Shown here piece by piece: positions 1-8,901 of a DNA stretch of 64,000 bases (the first letter of the stretch is position 1; each line of letters opens with the position of its first letter). Where the stretch lies: the NCBI GenBank assembly GCA_021325555.1, contig JAJPGY010000016.1:186001-250000 (forward strand), written 5' to 3'. The DNA is from Pseudomonadota bacterium (GTDB lineage: Bacteria > Cyanobacteriota > Vampirovibrionia > Obscuribacterales > Obscuribacteraceae). Made by a program: the position numbers and the translations under genes. The notes beneath the pieces were generated by a model. It had not been told where the DNA came from and ran no database searches. It saw only the letters and a list, made by a program, of their open reading frames with translations.

Positions 1-2
1 AA

Positions 3-383
3 CCGACGGACCAGACCGGCGGCACCTCCGGCCCGGCCCCCGCGGCAAGCGATCCGGTGCTCAACCAGGTGGCCACCGATCTGCAGAACGCCGTGAGCAA
101 CAACACGGTCAGCCAGGCCGGGGCCCAGCAGTTCGTCAGCGCCGTGGACAGCCTTTTGCAATCGGCAAACCCGCCCGCGGATGATGCCACCCTGCTCAAC
201 CAGGCCTTGCAGCAAGCGCAGCAGAGCGGTCTTTCCGCCAGCGATGCCTCGGCGCTGCAGAACATCATCACCAACGACACGCAGGCCGCAGGGTCGGCGA
301 GCACTTCCATGGGCACCGCCGGCGCCGCCCCGCAAGCCGGTCTGCCGGTCACCGCCCCTGGCGGCGGCTCGACAGGCGGTTAA
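3..383 (+). CDS. C-terminal part of an unidentified hydrophilic protein (5' truncated)
   Basis: An open frame enters from the window edge and stops with TAA at 381-383. A GTG at 57 is in frame, but the frame is open back to base 3, so the gene most likely starts outside the window. The visible 126 residues are rich in Gln, Ala, Ser and Asn, with two short amphipathic helical stretches and a Gly/Pro/Ala-rich tail. There is no membrane segment and no cysteine. I recognise no family. It converges on atpG with only 39 bases between the stops. Confidence 0.55.
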   Translation, partial: PTDQTGGTSGPAPAASDPVLNQVATDLQNAVSNNTVSQAGAQQFVSAVDSLLQSANPPADDATLLNQALQQAQQSGLSASDASALQNIITNDTQAAGSASTSMGTAGAAPQAGLPVTAPGGGSTGG

Positions 384-422
384 AAGAGCCGATCTGATGA
401 GATCGAGCGCCGGCAGCTGTTC

Positions 423-1307
423 CTAGCCCTTGAGCGCCTCGGCGCCGCCGACGATCTCCAGGAGCTCCTGGGTGATGCTGGCCTGCCGCGCCTTGTTGTA
501 TACCAGCGTAAGCGCGCTTATCAGGTCGCGGGCGTTGTTGGAGGCGTTGGTCATGGCGTTCATCCGGGCAGCCAGCTCGGAGGCGGAGGCATCGAGGAGG
601 GCCTGGAAGATGACGTTCTCGATATACTTGGGAAGCAGCTCGCGCTCGAGCACCTCTTGAATCGTGGGCTCGAAGAGCATCTCCGGCTCGAGGGCGTGGT
701 GCTCCTCGGGCGGGGGCAGCTCGACCGGCAGGAACTTCGTGTTCACGACCTGCGAGCGCAGCATGGAGATGAACTGGGTGCCGATGATCTCCACGGCGTC
801 GAGTTTGCCGCCGACGTACATCTCGGCCGCCTGGTCGGCGATCAGCTTGGCCTCCTGCACGGTGGGAATCGCCGGCAAAAGAGTGTAGGTCTTCAGGCGG
901 TCGACCTTGACGTGGCGGAAAAACGCCACCGCCTTCAGTCCTACCAGGATCAGGTGCGGCGTCTTGCCCTCGCCCTGCAGCTGCTCCAGCCGCTCGAGCA
1001 CCACCCTGAAGACGTTGGTGTTGTAGGAGCCGCATAGCCCGCGGTCGGAGGAGAGCACGATGATGCCCACATCCTTGATCCTGTCCCGGCGGGCAAGCAG
1101 CGGCAGCTCCAGCAGGTCGACAGCGGCCGTGTCGCGCACCACCTCGCGCAGAAGCTTGACCACGCGCGTGGTGAAAGGCCGCGCCGCCTGCACCCGCAGC
1201 TGCGCCCGGCGCACCTTGGCGGCAGCCACAAGACGCATGGCGCGCGTGATCTTCTGCGTCGCCTGCACGCTTTTGATTCTGCTCCTGATCGCCTTGAGGT
1301 TTGCCAT
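423..1307 (-). CDS. atpG: ATP synthase F1 subunit gamma
   Basis: Gamma is the central rotor stalk of F1; it turns inside the alpha3beta3 head and couples proton flow to ATP synthesis. The 294-residue product has the family's N-terminal helix with the ANLKAIRSRIKSVQATQKIT pattern, the SDRGLCGSYN segment near residue 85, and the C-terminal helix with MNAMTNASNNARDLI leading to ITQELLEIVGG. The length is normal. It is the last gene of the minus-strand ATP synthase cluster, 41 bases after atpA. No beta or epsilon gene follows; in cyanobacteria those two subunits are encoded at a separate locus, and the same split is inferred here. Confidence 0.97.
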   Translation of the reverse strand: MANLKAIRSRIKSVQATQKITRAMRLVAAAKVRRAQLRVQAARPFTTRVVKLLREVVRDTAAVDLLELPLLARRDRIKDVGIIVLSSDRGLCGSYNTNVFRVVLERLEQLQGEGKTPHLILVGLKAVAFFRHVKVDRLKTYTLLPAIPTVQEAKLIADQAAEMYVGGKLDAVEIIGTQFISMLRSQVVNTKFLPVELPPPEEHHALEPEMLFEPTIQEVLERELLPKYIENVIFQALLDASASELAARMNAMTNASNNARDLISALTLVYNKARQASITQELLEIVGGAEALKG

Positions 1308-1348
1308 CGTCTTCCTGTGCCTGGCTGATTACCGTGGTGCGGCGCCGC

Positions 1349-2872
1349 TTACGCTTTGAAGAAGTTCTCCTTGAACTTCACCAGCTGCTCCTTGAGCGCC
1401 TTCTCCTCCTCGGCGCTCGGCTTGTTGCCGCCGTTGAGCCTGGATTCCATCTCCTTGGCCTGGGCGGAGAGGTACTTGAACCACTCGCTCTTGAAGCGGG
1501 GGATGTCCTTGCTGTCCACGTCGTCGAGCACGCCGGAGTTGGCCGCGTAGATGATCGACACCTGCTGGGCCAGGGAGAGCGGCTGGTATTGCGGCTGCTT
1601 GAGCACCTCGGTCAGCTTCTGCCCGCGCCGGATCTGATCCTGGGTCGCCTTGTCGAGATCGGAGGCGAACTGGGCGAAGGACTCAAGCTCGCGGAACTGG
1701 GCGAGGTCCAGGCGCAGCTTGCCGGCCACCATCTTCATGGCCTTGGTCTGGGCAGCGCCGCCGACCCGGCTGACCGAGATCCCGGCGTTGATGGCCGGGC
1801 GGACGCCCGCGTAAAAGAGGTCCGTCTCCAGGAAGATCTGCCCGTCGGTAATCGAGATCACGTTGGTGGGAATGTATGCCGAGACGTCGCCGGCCTGCGT
1901 CTCGATGATCGGCAGCGCGGTAAGCGAGCCGGCGCCGAGCTTGTCGGACAGCTTGGCGGCGCGCTCGAGCAGGCGGCTGTGCAGGTAGAACACGTCGCCG
2001 GGATAGGCTTCCCGTCCCGGCGGCCGTCTCAAAAGCAAGCTCATCGCCCGGTAGGCTTGGGCGTGCTTGGAGAGGTCGTCGTACACGCAGAGGGCATGCT
2101 GCCCCTTGTGCATGAAGTACTCGCCGATGGTGGCACCGGCATACGGGGCCAGGAACTGCACGGCGGGCGCCGTCGTCGCCGAGGCGCTGATGATGATCGT
2201 GTACTCCATGGCGCCGCGCTCTTCGAGTATCTTCTGAATGCGGCCGACGTTGGATTCCCTCTGCCCGATGGCCACGTAGATGCAGACCGGGCGGTTCGGC
2301 TGATCCTTCTGGTTGAGGATGGTATCGATGGCGATGGCAGTCTTTCCTGTCTGGCGGTCGCCGATGATGAGTTCGCGCTGGCCGCGCCCGATCGGGATCA
2401 TGCCGTCGATCGCCGAAATTCCCGTCATGAGAGGCTCGCAGACGGACTGGCGGGCGACGATGCCGGGAGCCTTGACCTCGATCGGGCGGAACTCGCTGGC
2501 GTTTATTGGTCCCTTGCCATCGAGCGGTTGCCCGATCGGGTCAATCACCCGTCCGAGCAGCGGCTCCCCGACCGGGCAGGAGGAGATCCGGCCCGTCGTC
2601 TTGACGGTCGTCCCCTCTTCAATCTCCCGTCCTTCACCGAGAATGACGACGCCGACGTTGTCCTCTTCCAGGTTGAGCACCATACCCATGGTGCCGTGCC
2701 CGTCCTCGAATTCCACCAGCTCGCCGGCCATGGCCTTTTCCATGCCGAAGACCCGGGCGATCCCGTCGCCCACCTGCAGCACGCTGCCGACGTTGGTCAC
2801 GTTGAGCGCCGCCTGATACTGCTCCAGCTGTGCCTTCAACACGGAAGTAATTTCGTCGGGTCTGATTGCCAT
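1349..2872 (-). CDS. atpA: ATP synthase F1 subunit alpha
   Basis: Alpha is the non-catalytic nucleotide-binding subunit of the F1 head. The 507-residue protein shows the Walker A sequence [15 protein letters not shown] near residue 170, the alpha signature [21 protein letters not shown] near residues 360-380 including the arginine-finger segment SVSRVG, and a full-length C-terminal helical domain. The ATG start gives the usual N-terminus ([19 protein letters not shown]). It lies 51 bases downstream of the delta gene in the same operon. All expected catalytic-interface residues are visible. Confidence 0.98.
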   Translation of the reverse strand: MAIRPDEITSVLKAQLEQYQAALNVTNVGSVLQVGDGIARVFGMEKAMAGELVEFEDGHGTMGMVLNLEEDNVGVVILGEGREIEEGTTVKTTGRISSCPVGEPLLGRVIDPIGQPLDGKGPINASEFRPIEVKAPGIVARQSVCEPLMTGISAIDGMIPIGRGQRELIIGDRQTGKTAIAIDTILNQKDQPNRPVCIYVAIGQRESNVGRIQKILEERGAMEYTIIISASATTAPAVQFLAPYAGATIGEYFMHKGQHALCVYDDLSKHAQAYRAMSLLLRRPPGREAYPGDVFYLHSRLLERAAKLSDKLGAGSLTALPIIETQAGDVSAYIPTNVISITDGQIFLETDLFYAGVRPAINAGISVSRVGGAAQTKAMKMVAGKLRLDLAQFRELESFAQFASDLDKATQDQIRRGQKLTEVLKQPQYQPLSLAQQVSIIYAANSGVLDDVDSKDIPRFKSEWFKYLSAQAKEMESRLNGGNKPSAEEEKALKEQLVKFKENFFKA

Positions 2873-2923
2873 CTCTTCTGAACCTCTGTCGTTTACCGCT
2901 ACGGTGAAAAATCTTTCCTGCGC

Positions 2924-3475
2924 CTACACGGACAGCAGCGAGCGTTCGAGCACCGCCAGCCTGCCCTTCAAGCTGCCGTCAATTACCTCGTCGCCCACGC
3001 GCAGCGTCAGGCCGCCAATGAGCGACTGGTCGACTTCGACCGCCAGCTCCAGCTGCTTGCCGAACTTCCCGGTCAGTTTGGCCTTGATATCGGCCACGGT
3101 GGCATCGGACAGCGGCTGAGCGGAGGTCAGGTAAGCCGTGAGAATGTTCTTCCTCGCCCGGAGAAGGGCCAGGTACTCCTGCTCGATGCTCCCCAGCAGG
3201 TCGAGCCGGCGCTTGTCAGCCAGAAGGCTGAGCAGGCGGATCGTCAGCTCCTGGGCCCTGCCCTGGAAAAGCCCGAGCAGCAACCTTTTCTTTTCCGCAA
3301 CGCCTATCGACGGGTGGCTGAGCACGATGCTGAAGTCGGGGACGCCCCTGATCACGGAGTTGATCGCCTCAAGGTCGGCAGCCAGAGCGTCGGCAGCGTC
3401 GCCTCCCTGAGCGACCGCCAGATCCAGGGCCGCCCCCGCGTATCTCGATGCAATTTTGGACAGCTCCATCTTCAT
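2924..3475 (-). CDS. atpH: ATP synthase subunit delta (OSCP-like)
   Basis: Delta joins the top of the F1 head to the peripheral stalk formed by the b subunits. The 183-residue length is typical. The N-terminal helical domain begins MKMELSKIASRYAGAALDLA, and the C-terminal conserved block contains LEVDQSLIGGLTLRVGDEVI followed by DGSLKGRL. The gene is separated from upstream atpF by two bases, so translation is probably coupled. Its position between b and alpha is the standard F-type order. Confidence 0.95.
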   Translation of the reverse strand: MKMELSKIASRYAGAALDLAVAQGGDAADALAADLEAINSVIRGVPDFSIVLSHPSIGVAEKKRLLLGLFQGRAQELTIRLLSLLADKRRLDLLGSIEQEYLALLRARKNILTAYLTSAQPLSDATVADIKAKLTGKFGKQLELAVEVDQSLIGGLTLRVGDEVIDGSLKGRLAVLERSLLSV

Positions 3476-3477
3476 GC

Positions 3478-3993
3478 TTACCGGCTCGCCGCCTCCAGCT
3501 CGTCCAGGAATTGATCGAGAAGCCCGGACCGAACATCATCGGTGATCGTGCGGGGCAGAGCGGACTCGGTCAGCCTGATTGCAGCTTTTGCCGCCGCCGT
3601 GCGCATTTGCGAGATGGCCATCTGGCGCTCGGCGGCGATCTCCTGCTCGATCCTCTGCTTGAGCTCGGCCATCTCCTTTTCCGTCTGCGCCTCCATCTGC
3701 TGGCGCATCTGGCCGGCCAGCTCGAGGGCCTCGGCCAGGATGCCGTCCGACTCCTGCTCGGCGGAGGCGACGCGCTTCTTCTGCTCTTCGAGGAAAGCCT
3801 CGCCTTCAGCTTTCGCCCTGGCCGCCTCCGCAAGGGCCAGCGTGATCTCCTCCTGGCGGGAGGCGAAGACGGCGGGCATGTACTTCATCCAGAGCCAGGC
3901 GAGAAAAGCCAGAAGAGCAAACCAGTTCAAAAGGTTGTTCTCGAAAGGCGAAAAGAGGCTCAATGAGCCTGACTCGGCCGCAAAGAGAAACAT
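3478..3993 (-). CDS. atpF: ATP synthase F0 subunit b
   Basis: Subunit b is the membrane-anchored peripheral stalk. The product is 171 residues: an N-terminal membrane segment at about residues 20-40 (LLNWFALLAFLAWLWMKY), then a long charged coiled coil rich in Glu, Ala, Arg and Gln, ending near LDELEAASR. The ATG overlaps the TGA of the preceding b' gene by one base (TGATG), so the two proteins are probably made in equal amounts by coupled translation. Two distinct b genes in tandem is the arrangement of cyanobacteria and other photosynthetic bacteria, where the stalk is a b/b' heterodimer. Confidence 0.93.
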   Translation of the reverse strand: MFLFAAESGSLSLFSPFENNLLNWFALLAFLAWLWMKYMPAVFASRQEEITLALAEAARAKAEGEAFLEEQKKRVASAEQESDGILAEALELAGQMRQQMEAQTEKEMAELKQRIEQEIAAERQMAISQMRTAAAKAAIRLTESALPRTITDDVRSGLLDQFLDELEAASR

Positions 3994-4469
3994 CAGCAGG
4001 CCTCCTCGAGGGTGCGGCGGATCACCTCCGGCTCCAGATGCACCGGCACCGGCTTGCCGATGAGCTTGGCCACTATCCCGGAGACCAGCCCGGACTCCTG
4101 GGCGACGAGCGCCTCCATCAAGCCGTTGCGCTCGACGACGATAGCAGCCCGCGCCTCCTCCAGCTTCTTCTGCCCCTCCTCCTTGAGCCTGCTCAACTCG
4201 CAGTGGCGATGGTAGCTGGCTTTCTCGACGGCCTCATTGATGATCGCCTGAGCCTCCATCCTCGTCTTGTGGAGGTGCTGGTGGTACTGGTTGAGCACCT
4301 CCTCGGCCTCGGCCCGGGCCTGTTTGCCCGCCTCGATCTGAGCCTTTATGTTCTTCGACCGCTGATCGATCACCCGCCCGACCGGCTTGAGCATGATCTG
4401 ATTGAGGAGCGCCATGAAGACAAGAAAGCTTGCCGCGAATATAAGGAAAGTAGCGTTGATCTCGAACAT
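3993..4469 (-). CDS. atpF': ATP synthase F0 subunit b'
   Basis: This is the second peripheral-stalk subunit, expected to pair with b as a heterodimer. It has 158 residues with an N-terminal membrane helix (residues 5-25, FLIFAASFLVFMALLNQIML), then PVGRVIDQRSKNIKAQI, the stretch that marks b/b' subunits just beyond the membrane, and a coiled coil to the C-terminus. It lies between the c and b genes, as atpG (b') does in cyanobacteria. Assignment as b' rather than b rests on position and on the downstream b gene; the two could be named the other way round. Confidence 0.92.
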   Translation of the reverse strand: MFEINATFLIFAASFLVFMALLNQIMLKPVGRVIDQRSKNIKAQIEAGKQARAEAEEVLNQYHQHLHKTRMEAQAIINEAVEKASYHRHCELSRLKEEGQKKLEEARAAIVVERNGLMEALVAQESGLVSGIVAKLIGKPVPVHLEPEVIRRTLEEAC

Positions 4470-4551
4470 GGTTGCATCGCTTCCCGGTGAGCTGCCGGAG
4501 CGGGCGAGCCGAAAGAGTCCTCGGCTGCACCCGCCCCGGCAATCCCCGGTT

Positions 4552-4845
4552 CTAGACTTTGGTGCCGTTCAGGTAGAGGAGAATGGCAACCACGAACGCC
4601 AGGAGGCCGAGCGCTTCCATGAGCGCGGCGATGATGATGGCGTTGGCCAGCAACTTGCCTGCCATCTCCGGTTGGCGGGCCATACCTTCGAGAGCTCTGG
4701 CGCCGGCCACGCCGATCCCGATGCCAGGGCCGAACACGCCGACAGCCGCGATTCCCGATCCGATCAAGGATGCGGCTTTGATTACGCTGGCGGCATCAAT
4801 CGTCGTACCAGCGGTTGCAGCTTGAGCAATGAGTTGCGGGTCCAC
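4552..4845 (-). CDS. atpE: ATP synthase F0 subunit c
   Basis: Subunit c forms the membrane rotor ring. The 97-residue product has two membrane helices around a polar loop (ALEGMARQPE). The first helix carries the glycine repeat GPGIGIGVAG; the second carries the ion-binding glutamate in IIAALMEALGLLAF. Residues typical of sodium-binding rings (Gln in helix 1, Ser after the Glu) are absent, which points to proton coupling; this is inference. The GTG start is chosen because an AGGAG ribosome site lies seven bases upstream. An N-terminal extension of roughly 15-20 residues makes it somewhat longer than the usual 80-residue form. Confidence 0.95.
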   Translation of the reverse strand: MDPQLIAQAATAGTTIDAASVIKAASLIGSGIAAVGVFGPGIGIGVAGARALEGMARQPEMAGKLLANAIIIAALMEALGLLAFVVAILLYLNGTKV

Positions 4846-4963
4846 TCTGATTCTCCTCTGATCGATACTGTGATGACTTCGCTCTAAGCAAGCGAAACAG
4901 GGGCTTCCCGAAGAAAGTCGCCCCCTAGTATATCAGGCCATGACCATGGCTTTTCGTTATAAC

Positions 4964-5707
4964 TTAATGATGCTCGGCAACCGTGAGACCGATGTAGATC
5001 GAGGTCAAAAGCGCGAACACGAAGGCCTGGATCACCCCGATGAAAAGCTCGAAGGCCATGATCCCGGCCGGCAGCAGAATCGGCATCATGAGCAGGAAGG
5101 CGCCGCGCATCAGCTCGTCGGCGGTGATCACGACCATCAAACGCAGGGCAAGCGTGGACGGGCGCACCACGAAATCCAGCCACTCGATCGGGTTGCAGAA
5201 GAACATCTTGACGAACCTGGCGCCGTGCTTCCAGACCCCCGATCCCAGGTAAGTGATAAGCGCGATAGCCGCCAGCGCCGCCGTGACGTTGAAATCGGTG
5301 GTGGGCGAGGCGAGCTCGAACGGCTCCCCGTCAGGCAACTTGAACCATCCGGGCAGGTTCTCGAGCGCCTTCCACGGTCCCACCCCGATAAAATTGCCAA
5401 TTAACACAAAAATAAATATTGCCGCAATCAAGGGAAAAAATTTGCGGTAGTGCTCGCCGATCTGCCCGTGCGCCAGATCATCGAGAAACGAATACACCAT
5501 CTCGAAAAGCGCCTGCGGTTTGCCGCCGGGACCGTCGGCCGTCAAGGTCGGCGTGACGGCTGCCGCCCCGGCCAGTATGCCGCCCATGCACACCCAGCTC
5601 AACAGAAGCGTGTCCACGTGCACGTCGCCAAGGGGTCCGAGAACGTTTATGTTGTTAATCGTCTGGTCGTGGACGAACTGGGAAAGGTGAAGATTTTTGC
5701 CTAACAT
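4964..5707 (-). CDS. atpB: ATP synthase F0 subunit a
   Basis: Subunit a holds the proton half-channels beside the c ring. The 247 residues contain about five to six membrane segments. The conserved helix reads STLALRLMVVITADELMRGA, with the essential arginine in ALRLM, and the last helix has IQAFVFALLTSIYIGLTVAE ending in a His pair, close to cyanobacterial subunit a. The usual FGN triplet after the arginine-leucine pair is replaced by MVV, which is unusual. The gene starts the minus-strand cluster; the AtpZ-like gene that would normally sit nearby is about 2 kb away, beyond an inverted gene. Confidence 0.94.
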   Translation of the reverse strand: MLGKNLHLSQFVHDQTINNINVLGPLGDVHVDTLLLSWVCMGGILAGAAAVTPTLTADGPGGKPQALFEMVYSFLDDLAHGQIGEHYRKFFPLIAAIFIFVLIGNFIGVGPWKALENLPGWFKLPDGEPFELASPTTDFNVTAALAAIALITYLGSGVWKHGARFVKMFFCNPIEWLDFVVRPSTLALRLMVVITADELMRGAFLLMMPILLPAGIMAFELFIGVIQAFVFALLTSIYIGLTVAEHH

Positions 5708-5763
5708 ATCCGTGAGCAGTCCAGTTGATGCGGTAGACCATAATATCAGACGGGGGCGGCGGA

Positions 5764-7239
5764 ATGGACAGGCGAACCTTTCTTAAGCTGGCCGGCCTGG
5801 CCGCCTTCTATCCGTCCGTCCCGGTCGGGGCCAGGCAGCCGGCTGTGCTGGTCAATGACGTGCACTCGCGGCTCAATCCGACGATGGTGAGCGCGATTGC
5901 GCACGTCGACACGCTGGAATCGTTGCGCCGGGCGGTGCGCACCGCGGCCGGCGCCGGCAAGGCGCTGTCCGTCTGCGGCGGCCGGCACGCCGGCGGCGGC
6001 CAGCAGTTCGGCCGCGACACGGTTTTGATCGACACAACCAGACTCCATCGTGTGCTCGGCTTCGACACCGAGCAGGGGTTGATCGAGGTGGAGTCCGGGA
6101 TCCAGTGGCCGCAGCTGATGCGCTTTCTGCGGGACAGCCGCCAGCCGAGCCCATGCTGCTGGACGATCGCGCAGAAGCAGACCGGCGCCGATCATCTCGC
6201 CGTCGGCGGCACGCTCGCCGCCAACGCGCATGGGCAGGGGCTCAAGATGAAGCCGATTGTAAGCGACGTCGAGTCCTTCACGTTGATGGATCCCGGGGGC
6301 GATCTGCACCGCTGCAGCCGCCGGGAGAATCCCGAGCTGTTCCGCCTGGTAATCGGCGGTTACGGGCTCTTCGGCATCATCACCTCGGTCGTCTTGCGGC
6401 TTGTCCCCAGGCGCAAGCTCAAACGCGCGGTGGAGCTTGTCACGGTCGCCGACCTGCCGGCCGCTTACGATCGCTGTGTGGCGGCCGGGATTCCCTACGG
6501 GGACTTTCAGGTGAACATAGACGTAGACTCCCCCGACTATATGAAAGCCGGCATCTTCTCATCCCTCAAGCCGGCGGATCCGGATAGCCAGGCGGCTCCG
6601 GCCAGCCACGGGCTGACCAGGGACAGGTGGCTCCACTTCGTGATCGGCGCCCACATGTACAAGGCCGCCACCTACCGCGAATACGAGCATTACTACCTGT
6701 CCACGGACGGTCTTGTAGACTGGTCCGACATCTGGCAGGCAAGCACTTACGTGCCCGGCTATCACCTGATAGTGGATCGCAAGATGCGGGCCGCCTGCCA
6801 GTCAACAGAGGTTCTGACCGAGATATATGTTCCGCACGACAAGCTCGTCTCCTTTATGGACCGGGCGCGCGATTACTTTCTGAATAACGATGTGAATCTC
6901 ATCTACAGCACGATTCGCTTCATCGAGTCCGACGATGAGACCTTCCTGCCCTGGGCCAGGCGGCCTTTCGCCTGCGTGATTTTCAACCTGCACACGGAGC
7001 ATACGGCCGGCGGCATCGAGCACTCGCGGGCCGCTTTTCGCCGGCTCATCGATCTGGCAATCGAATACGGTGGCAGCTATTACCTGACCTACCATCGCTA
7101 CGCCGAAAAAAGGCAGGTGCTGGCTTGCTATCCGCAGTTCGCCGACTTTCTGCGGTTGAAACGCAAATACGATCCCGCCGAGTTGTTGCGCAGCGATTGG
7201 TACCGACACTACGCGCAGATGTTCAATACCGCCGGCTGA
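5764..7239 (+). CDS. FAD-linked oxidoreductase (GlcD/BBE-type), putative Tat substrate
   Basis: A 491-residue FAD-dependent oxidase/dehydrogenase of the PCMH-type FAD-binding fold. The N-terminus MDRRTFLKLAGLAAFYP is a twin-arginine-like signal (RRTFLK), suggesting export in folded form. The FAD-binding half shows SVCGGRHAGGGQQFG (about residues 75-90), a region with AVGGTLAANAHGQGL (about 145-160), and IGGYGLFGIITSVVLRLVP (about 195-215). The C-terminal half ends with KYDPAELLRSDWYRHY, a common ending in this family. Substrate cannot be told from sequence; related enzymes act on sugars, lactones or hydroxy acids. It is transcribed opposite to, and splits, the ATP synthase genes. Confidence 0.8.
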   Translation: MDRRTFLKLAGLAAFYPSVPVGARQPAVLVNDVHSRLNPTMVSAIAHVDTLESLRRAVRTAAGAGKALSVCGGRHAGGGQQFGRDTVLIDTTRLHRVLGFDTEQGLIEVESGIQWPQLMRFLRDSRQPSPCCWTIAQKQTGADHLAVGGTLAANAHGQGLKMKPIVSDVESFTLMDPGGDLHRCSRRENPELFRLVIGGYGLFGIITSVVLRLVPRRKLKRAVELVTVADLPAAYDRCVAAGIPYGDFQVNIDVDSPDYMKAGIFSSLKPADPDSQAAPASHGLTRDRWLHFVIGAHMYKAATYREYEHYYLSTDGLVDWSDIWQASTYVPGYHLIVDRKMRAACQSTEVLTEIYVPHDKLVSFMDRARDYFLNNDVNLIYSTIRFIESDDETFLPWARRPFACVIFNLHTEHTAGGIEHSRAAFRRLIDLAIEYGGSYYLTYHRYAEKRQVLACYPQFADFLRLKRKYDPAELLRSDWYRHYAQMFNTAG

Positions 7240-7257
7240 TCGGAGGGTTCGGCGGGA

Positions 7258-7600
7258 TTAATCGGGATTTTTCCCCAGTCTGGCAATGACGACCTCGATA
7301 ATCCTTATGCGCACGCTCGACATCGGGTGATTGGCGAGCAGCTCGCTCAGCCGGCTTGTCTCCGGGCTCTCGGCGGCCATCGTTCGAAAAGGCAAGCAGC
7401 CCGCGCGGATCATAGCCGGAGGCGCTGGCCAGGCGAACACCGGTGTCATCCGCCTCAGCCTGCCAGCACGAGAAACGCAATTCCTCCAGCCTCAATGCTC
7501 GCGAGAGCATCGCCCGGCCATCGCTCCTTCGGCCTTTGAAGATCAGCATTGCCGCCCGGCATGGCCAGGGCGTTTACCTGATCGCTTCGTTGCGGCACAG
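7258..7600 (-). pseudogene. Remnant of an M48-family zinc metallopeptidase
   Basis: Three minus-strand frames together give a broken M48 peptidase. The frame at about 7551-7577 reads VNALAMPGG, matching the NAFAxPGG segment before the active site. A second frame (about 7380-7510) reads QAEADDTGVRLASASGYDPR, matching the third-ligand region (ExEAD then GYDPxG). A third (7258-7395) reads SRLSELLANHPMSSVRI, matching the family's LxxHPxxxxRI tail. The catalytic HExxH helix is not found between them, so a deletion plus at least two frameshifts is inferred. No intact start is visible. The remnant lies between the FAD oxidase and the AtpZ-like gene. Confidence 0.65.
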
Positions 7601-7691
7601 GGGCGCCCGGGCCGATGAGCGGCCAGTGAGGAGCCGATCCTGTCGCCCGTGCCGCTGCCGGCGAAGCGGTGACGATCGGATGGCCGCCCGC

Positions 7692-7976
7692 TCAGTCGTC
7701 TTCACTGTCCGATTCGTCCGGCAGTCCTGCGGGGAATTTGTGACTGCCGGAGCTGCTTTCGCCTGCCCTATCGGCCTCGATCGCCTTTATCACCATGCGC
7801 GCCAGCCCCAGCGACATGCCCAGCAAAGCCAGACAGATCGCCAGCCACGGCGTAGTGTGCAGCCTGTCGTCGAGCCACATGCCGGACCATGCTCCCAGCC
7901 CGGCGGCGACCGCTATGCCGAGAACAGCCTCTCCGGCAGCGGCAAGTGCGGCCATCGTCTCCCTGGACACTGCCAT
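7692..7976 (-). CDS. AtpZ/AtpI-family ATP synthase accessory membrane protein
   Basis: A 94-residue protein with two membrane segments: about residues 8-30 (ALAAAGEAVLGIAVAAGLGA) and 40-63 (PWLAICLALLGMSLGLARMV). Between them is a short loop with WSGMWLDDRL, the pattern of AtpZ-type proteins (xxGxWLDxxL). The C-terminus is hydrophilic and acidic. Family members sit at the head of F-type ATP synthase operons and are thought to help assembly or supply Mg2+/Ca2+. Here it lies 2 kb upstream of atpB on the same strand, separated by the inverted FAD oxidase and the M48 remnant, which fits an ancestral operon head interrupted by insertion. Confidence 0.75.
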   Translation of the reverse strand: MAVSRETMAALAAAGEAVLGIAVAAGLGAWSGMWLDDRLHTTPWLAICLALLGMSLGLARMVIKAIEADRAGESSSGSHKFPAGLPDESDSEDD

Positions 7977-8142
7977 GATGTCCTCCCTGGCGGTGGTGCG
8001 CTCAAGCCCTTCCCTATTATGGCGTCTCCACGCGCGGCCGGGCGGGAATGCAAAGTGTGGAGCGCCCCGAGGTCGTCTGATAGACTAATTAAGCAAGGTT
8101 AACTCGAGTACCGCGGTCAAGGTTAGAAGGAGTCTTCTTGAC

Positions 8143-8901
8143 ATGTTCAGCCGATTTATCTCCCTGATCAAGGCGTTCTTCAACAGCATCATGGGCAGGA
8201 TTGAAGACCCGGAGATGATGCTCGAGCAGATGCAGACCGAGCTGCAGCAGAACCTCATCCAGGTGAGACAGGCGGTGGCGCAGGCGATCGCCACGGAAAA
8301 GCAGCTGGAGCAGACCCTGCAAAAGAACAAGGACCAGGCCGCCACCTGGCAGAATCGGGCAGCGCTCGCCGTCCAGCAGAACAACGATGATCTGGCCCGC
8401 CAGGCCCTGCAGCGAAAGCAGCAGTACGCCGCCGCCGCCGCCGAGCTGGAAAAGCAGCTCGAGCAGCAGCGGGCGGCCACGGCGTCGCTCCGCCAGCGCC
8501 TGACCGAGCTGGAGGCGGAGGTGCAGAAGGCCTACACCAAAAAGCAGGTCCTCATCGCCCGCGACAAGGCCGCGCAGGCGACCACCAAGGCCAACGAGAT
8601 CCTGTCCAAGACAACCGCCTCCGGCGCCATGTCGGTCATGGAGCGGATGGAGCAGAAGGTGAGCGAGCGGGAGGCGAGGGCCACGGCCATGCAGGAGCTG
8701 TCCGTGGACCCGCTCGAGAAGCAGTTCAAGAACTACGAGGGGCAGTCGGACATCGAGGCCGAGCTGGCGGCGCTCAAGGGCGAGGCGAGCCCGCCGAGAA
8801 TCATCGTCGACCAGCAGAAAGAGCCTGTGCTGCTGGAGAAGAAGGACCCCAAGGCCGAGACCGTGGAAGCCGAAGAGGTCAAGCAGGTCGACAAGAACTA
8901 G
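8143..8901 (+). CDS. pspA: PspA/IM30 (Vipp1-like) membrane-stress protein
   Basis: A 252-residue member of the PspA/IM30/Vipp1 family, peripheral membrane proteins that form ESCRT-III-like rings and protect or remodel the inner membrane. The N-terminal amphipathic helix MFSRFISLIKAFFNSIM is followed by EDPEMMLEQMQTELQQNL, the family hallmark, and then a long coiled coil to about residue 200. A charged tail of roughly 35 residues beyond LKGEA recalls the extra C-terminal segment of Vipp1. An AAGGAG site lies ten bases before the ATG. It is divergent from the AtpZ-like gene, and its stop overlaps the tgt stop by four bases. PspA versus Vipp1 cannot be settled here. Confidence 0.92.
   Translation: MFSRFISLIKAFFNSIMGRIEDPEMMLEQMQTELQQNLIQVRQAVAQAIATEKQLEQTLQKNKDQAATWQNRAALAVQQNNDDLARQALQRKQQYAAAAAELEKQLEQQRAATASLRQRLTELEAEVQKAYTKKQVLIARDKAAQATTKANEILSKTTASGAMSVMERMEQKVSEREARATAMQELSVDPLEKQFKNYEGQSDIEAELAALKGEASPPRIIVDQQKEPVLLEKKDPKAETVEAEEVKQVDKN

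Noticed and set aside
1301..2881. Plus-strand frame of about 526 codons over atpA, and similar minus-strand frames over smc (12702-15407)
   Set aside because: They are antisense shadows of well conserved genes in GC-rich DNA.
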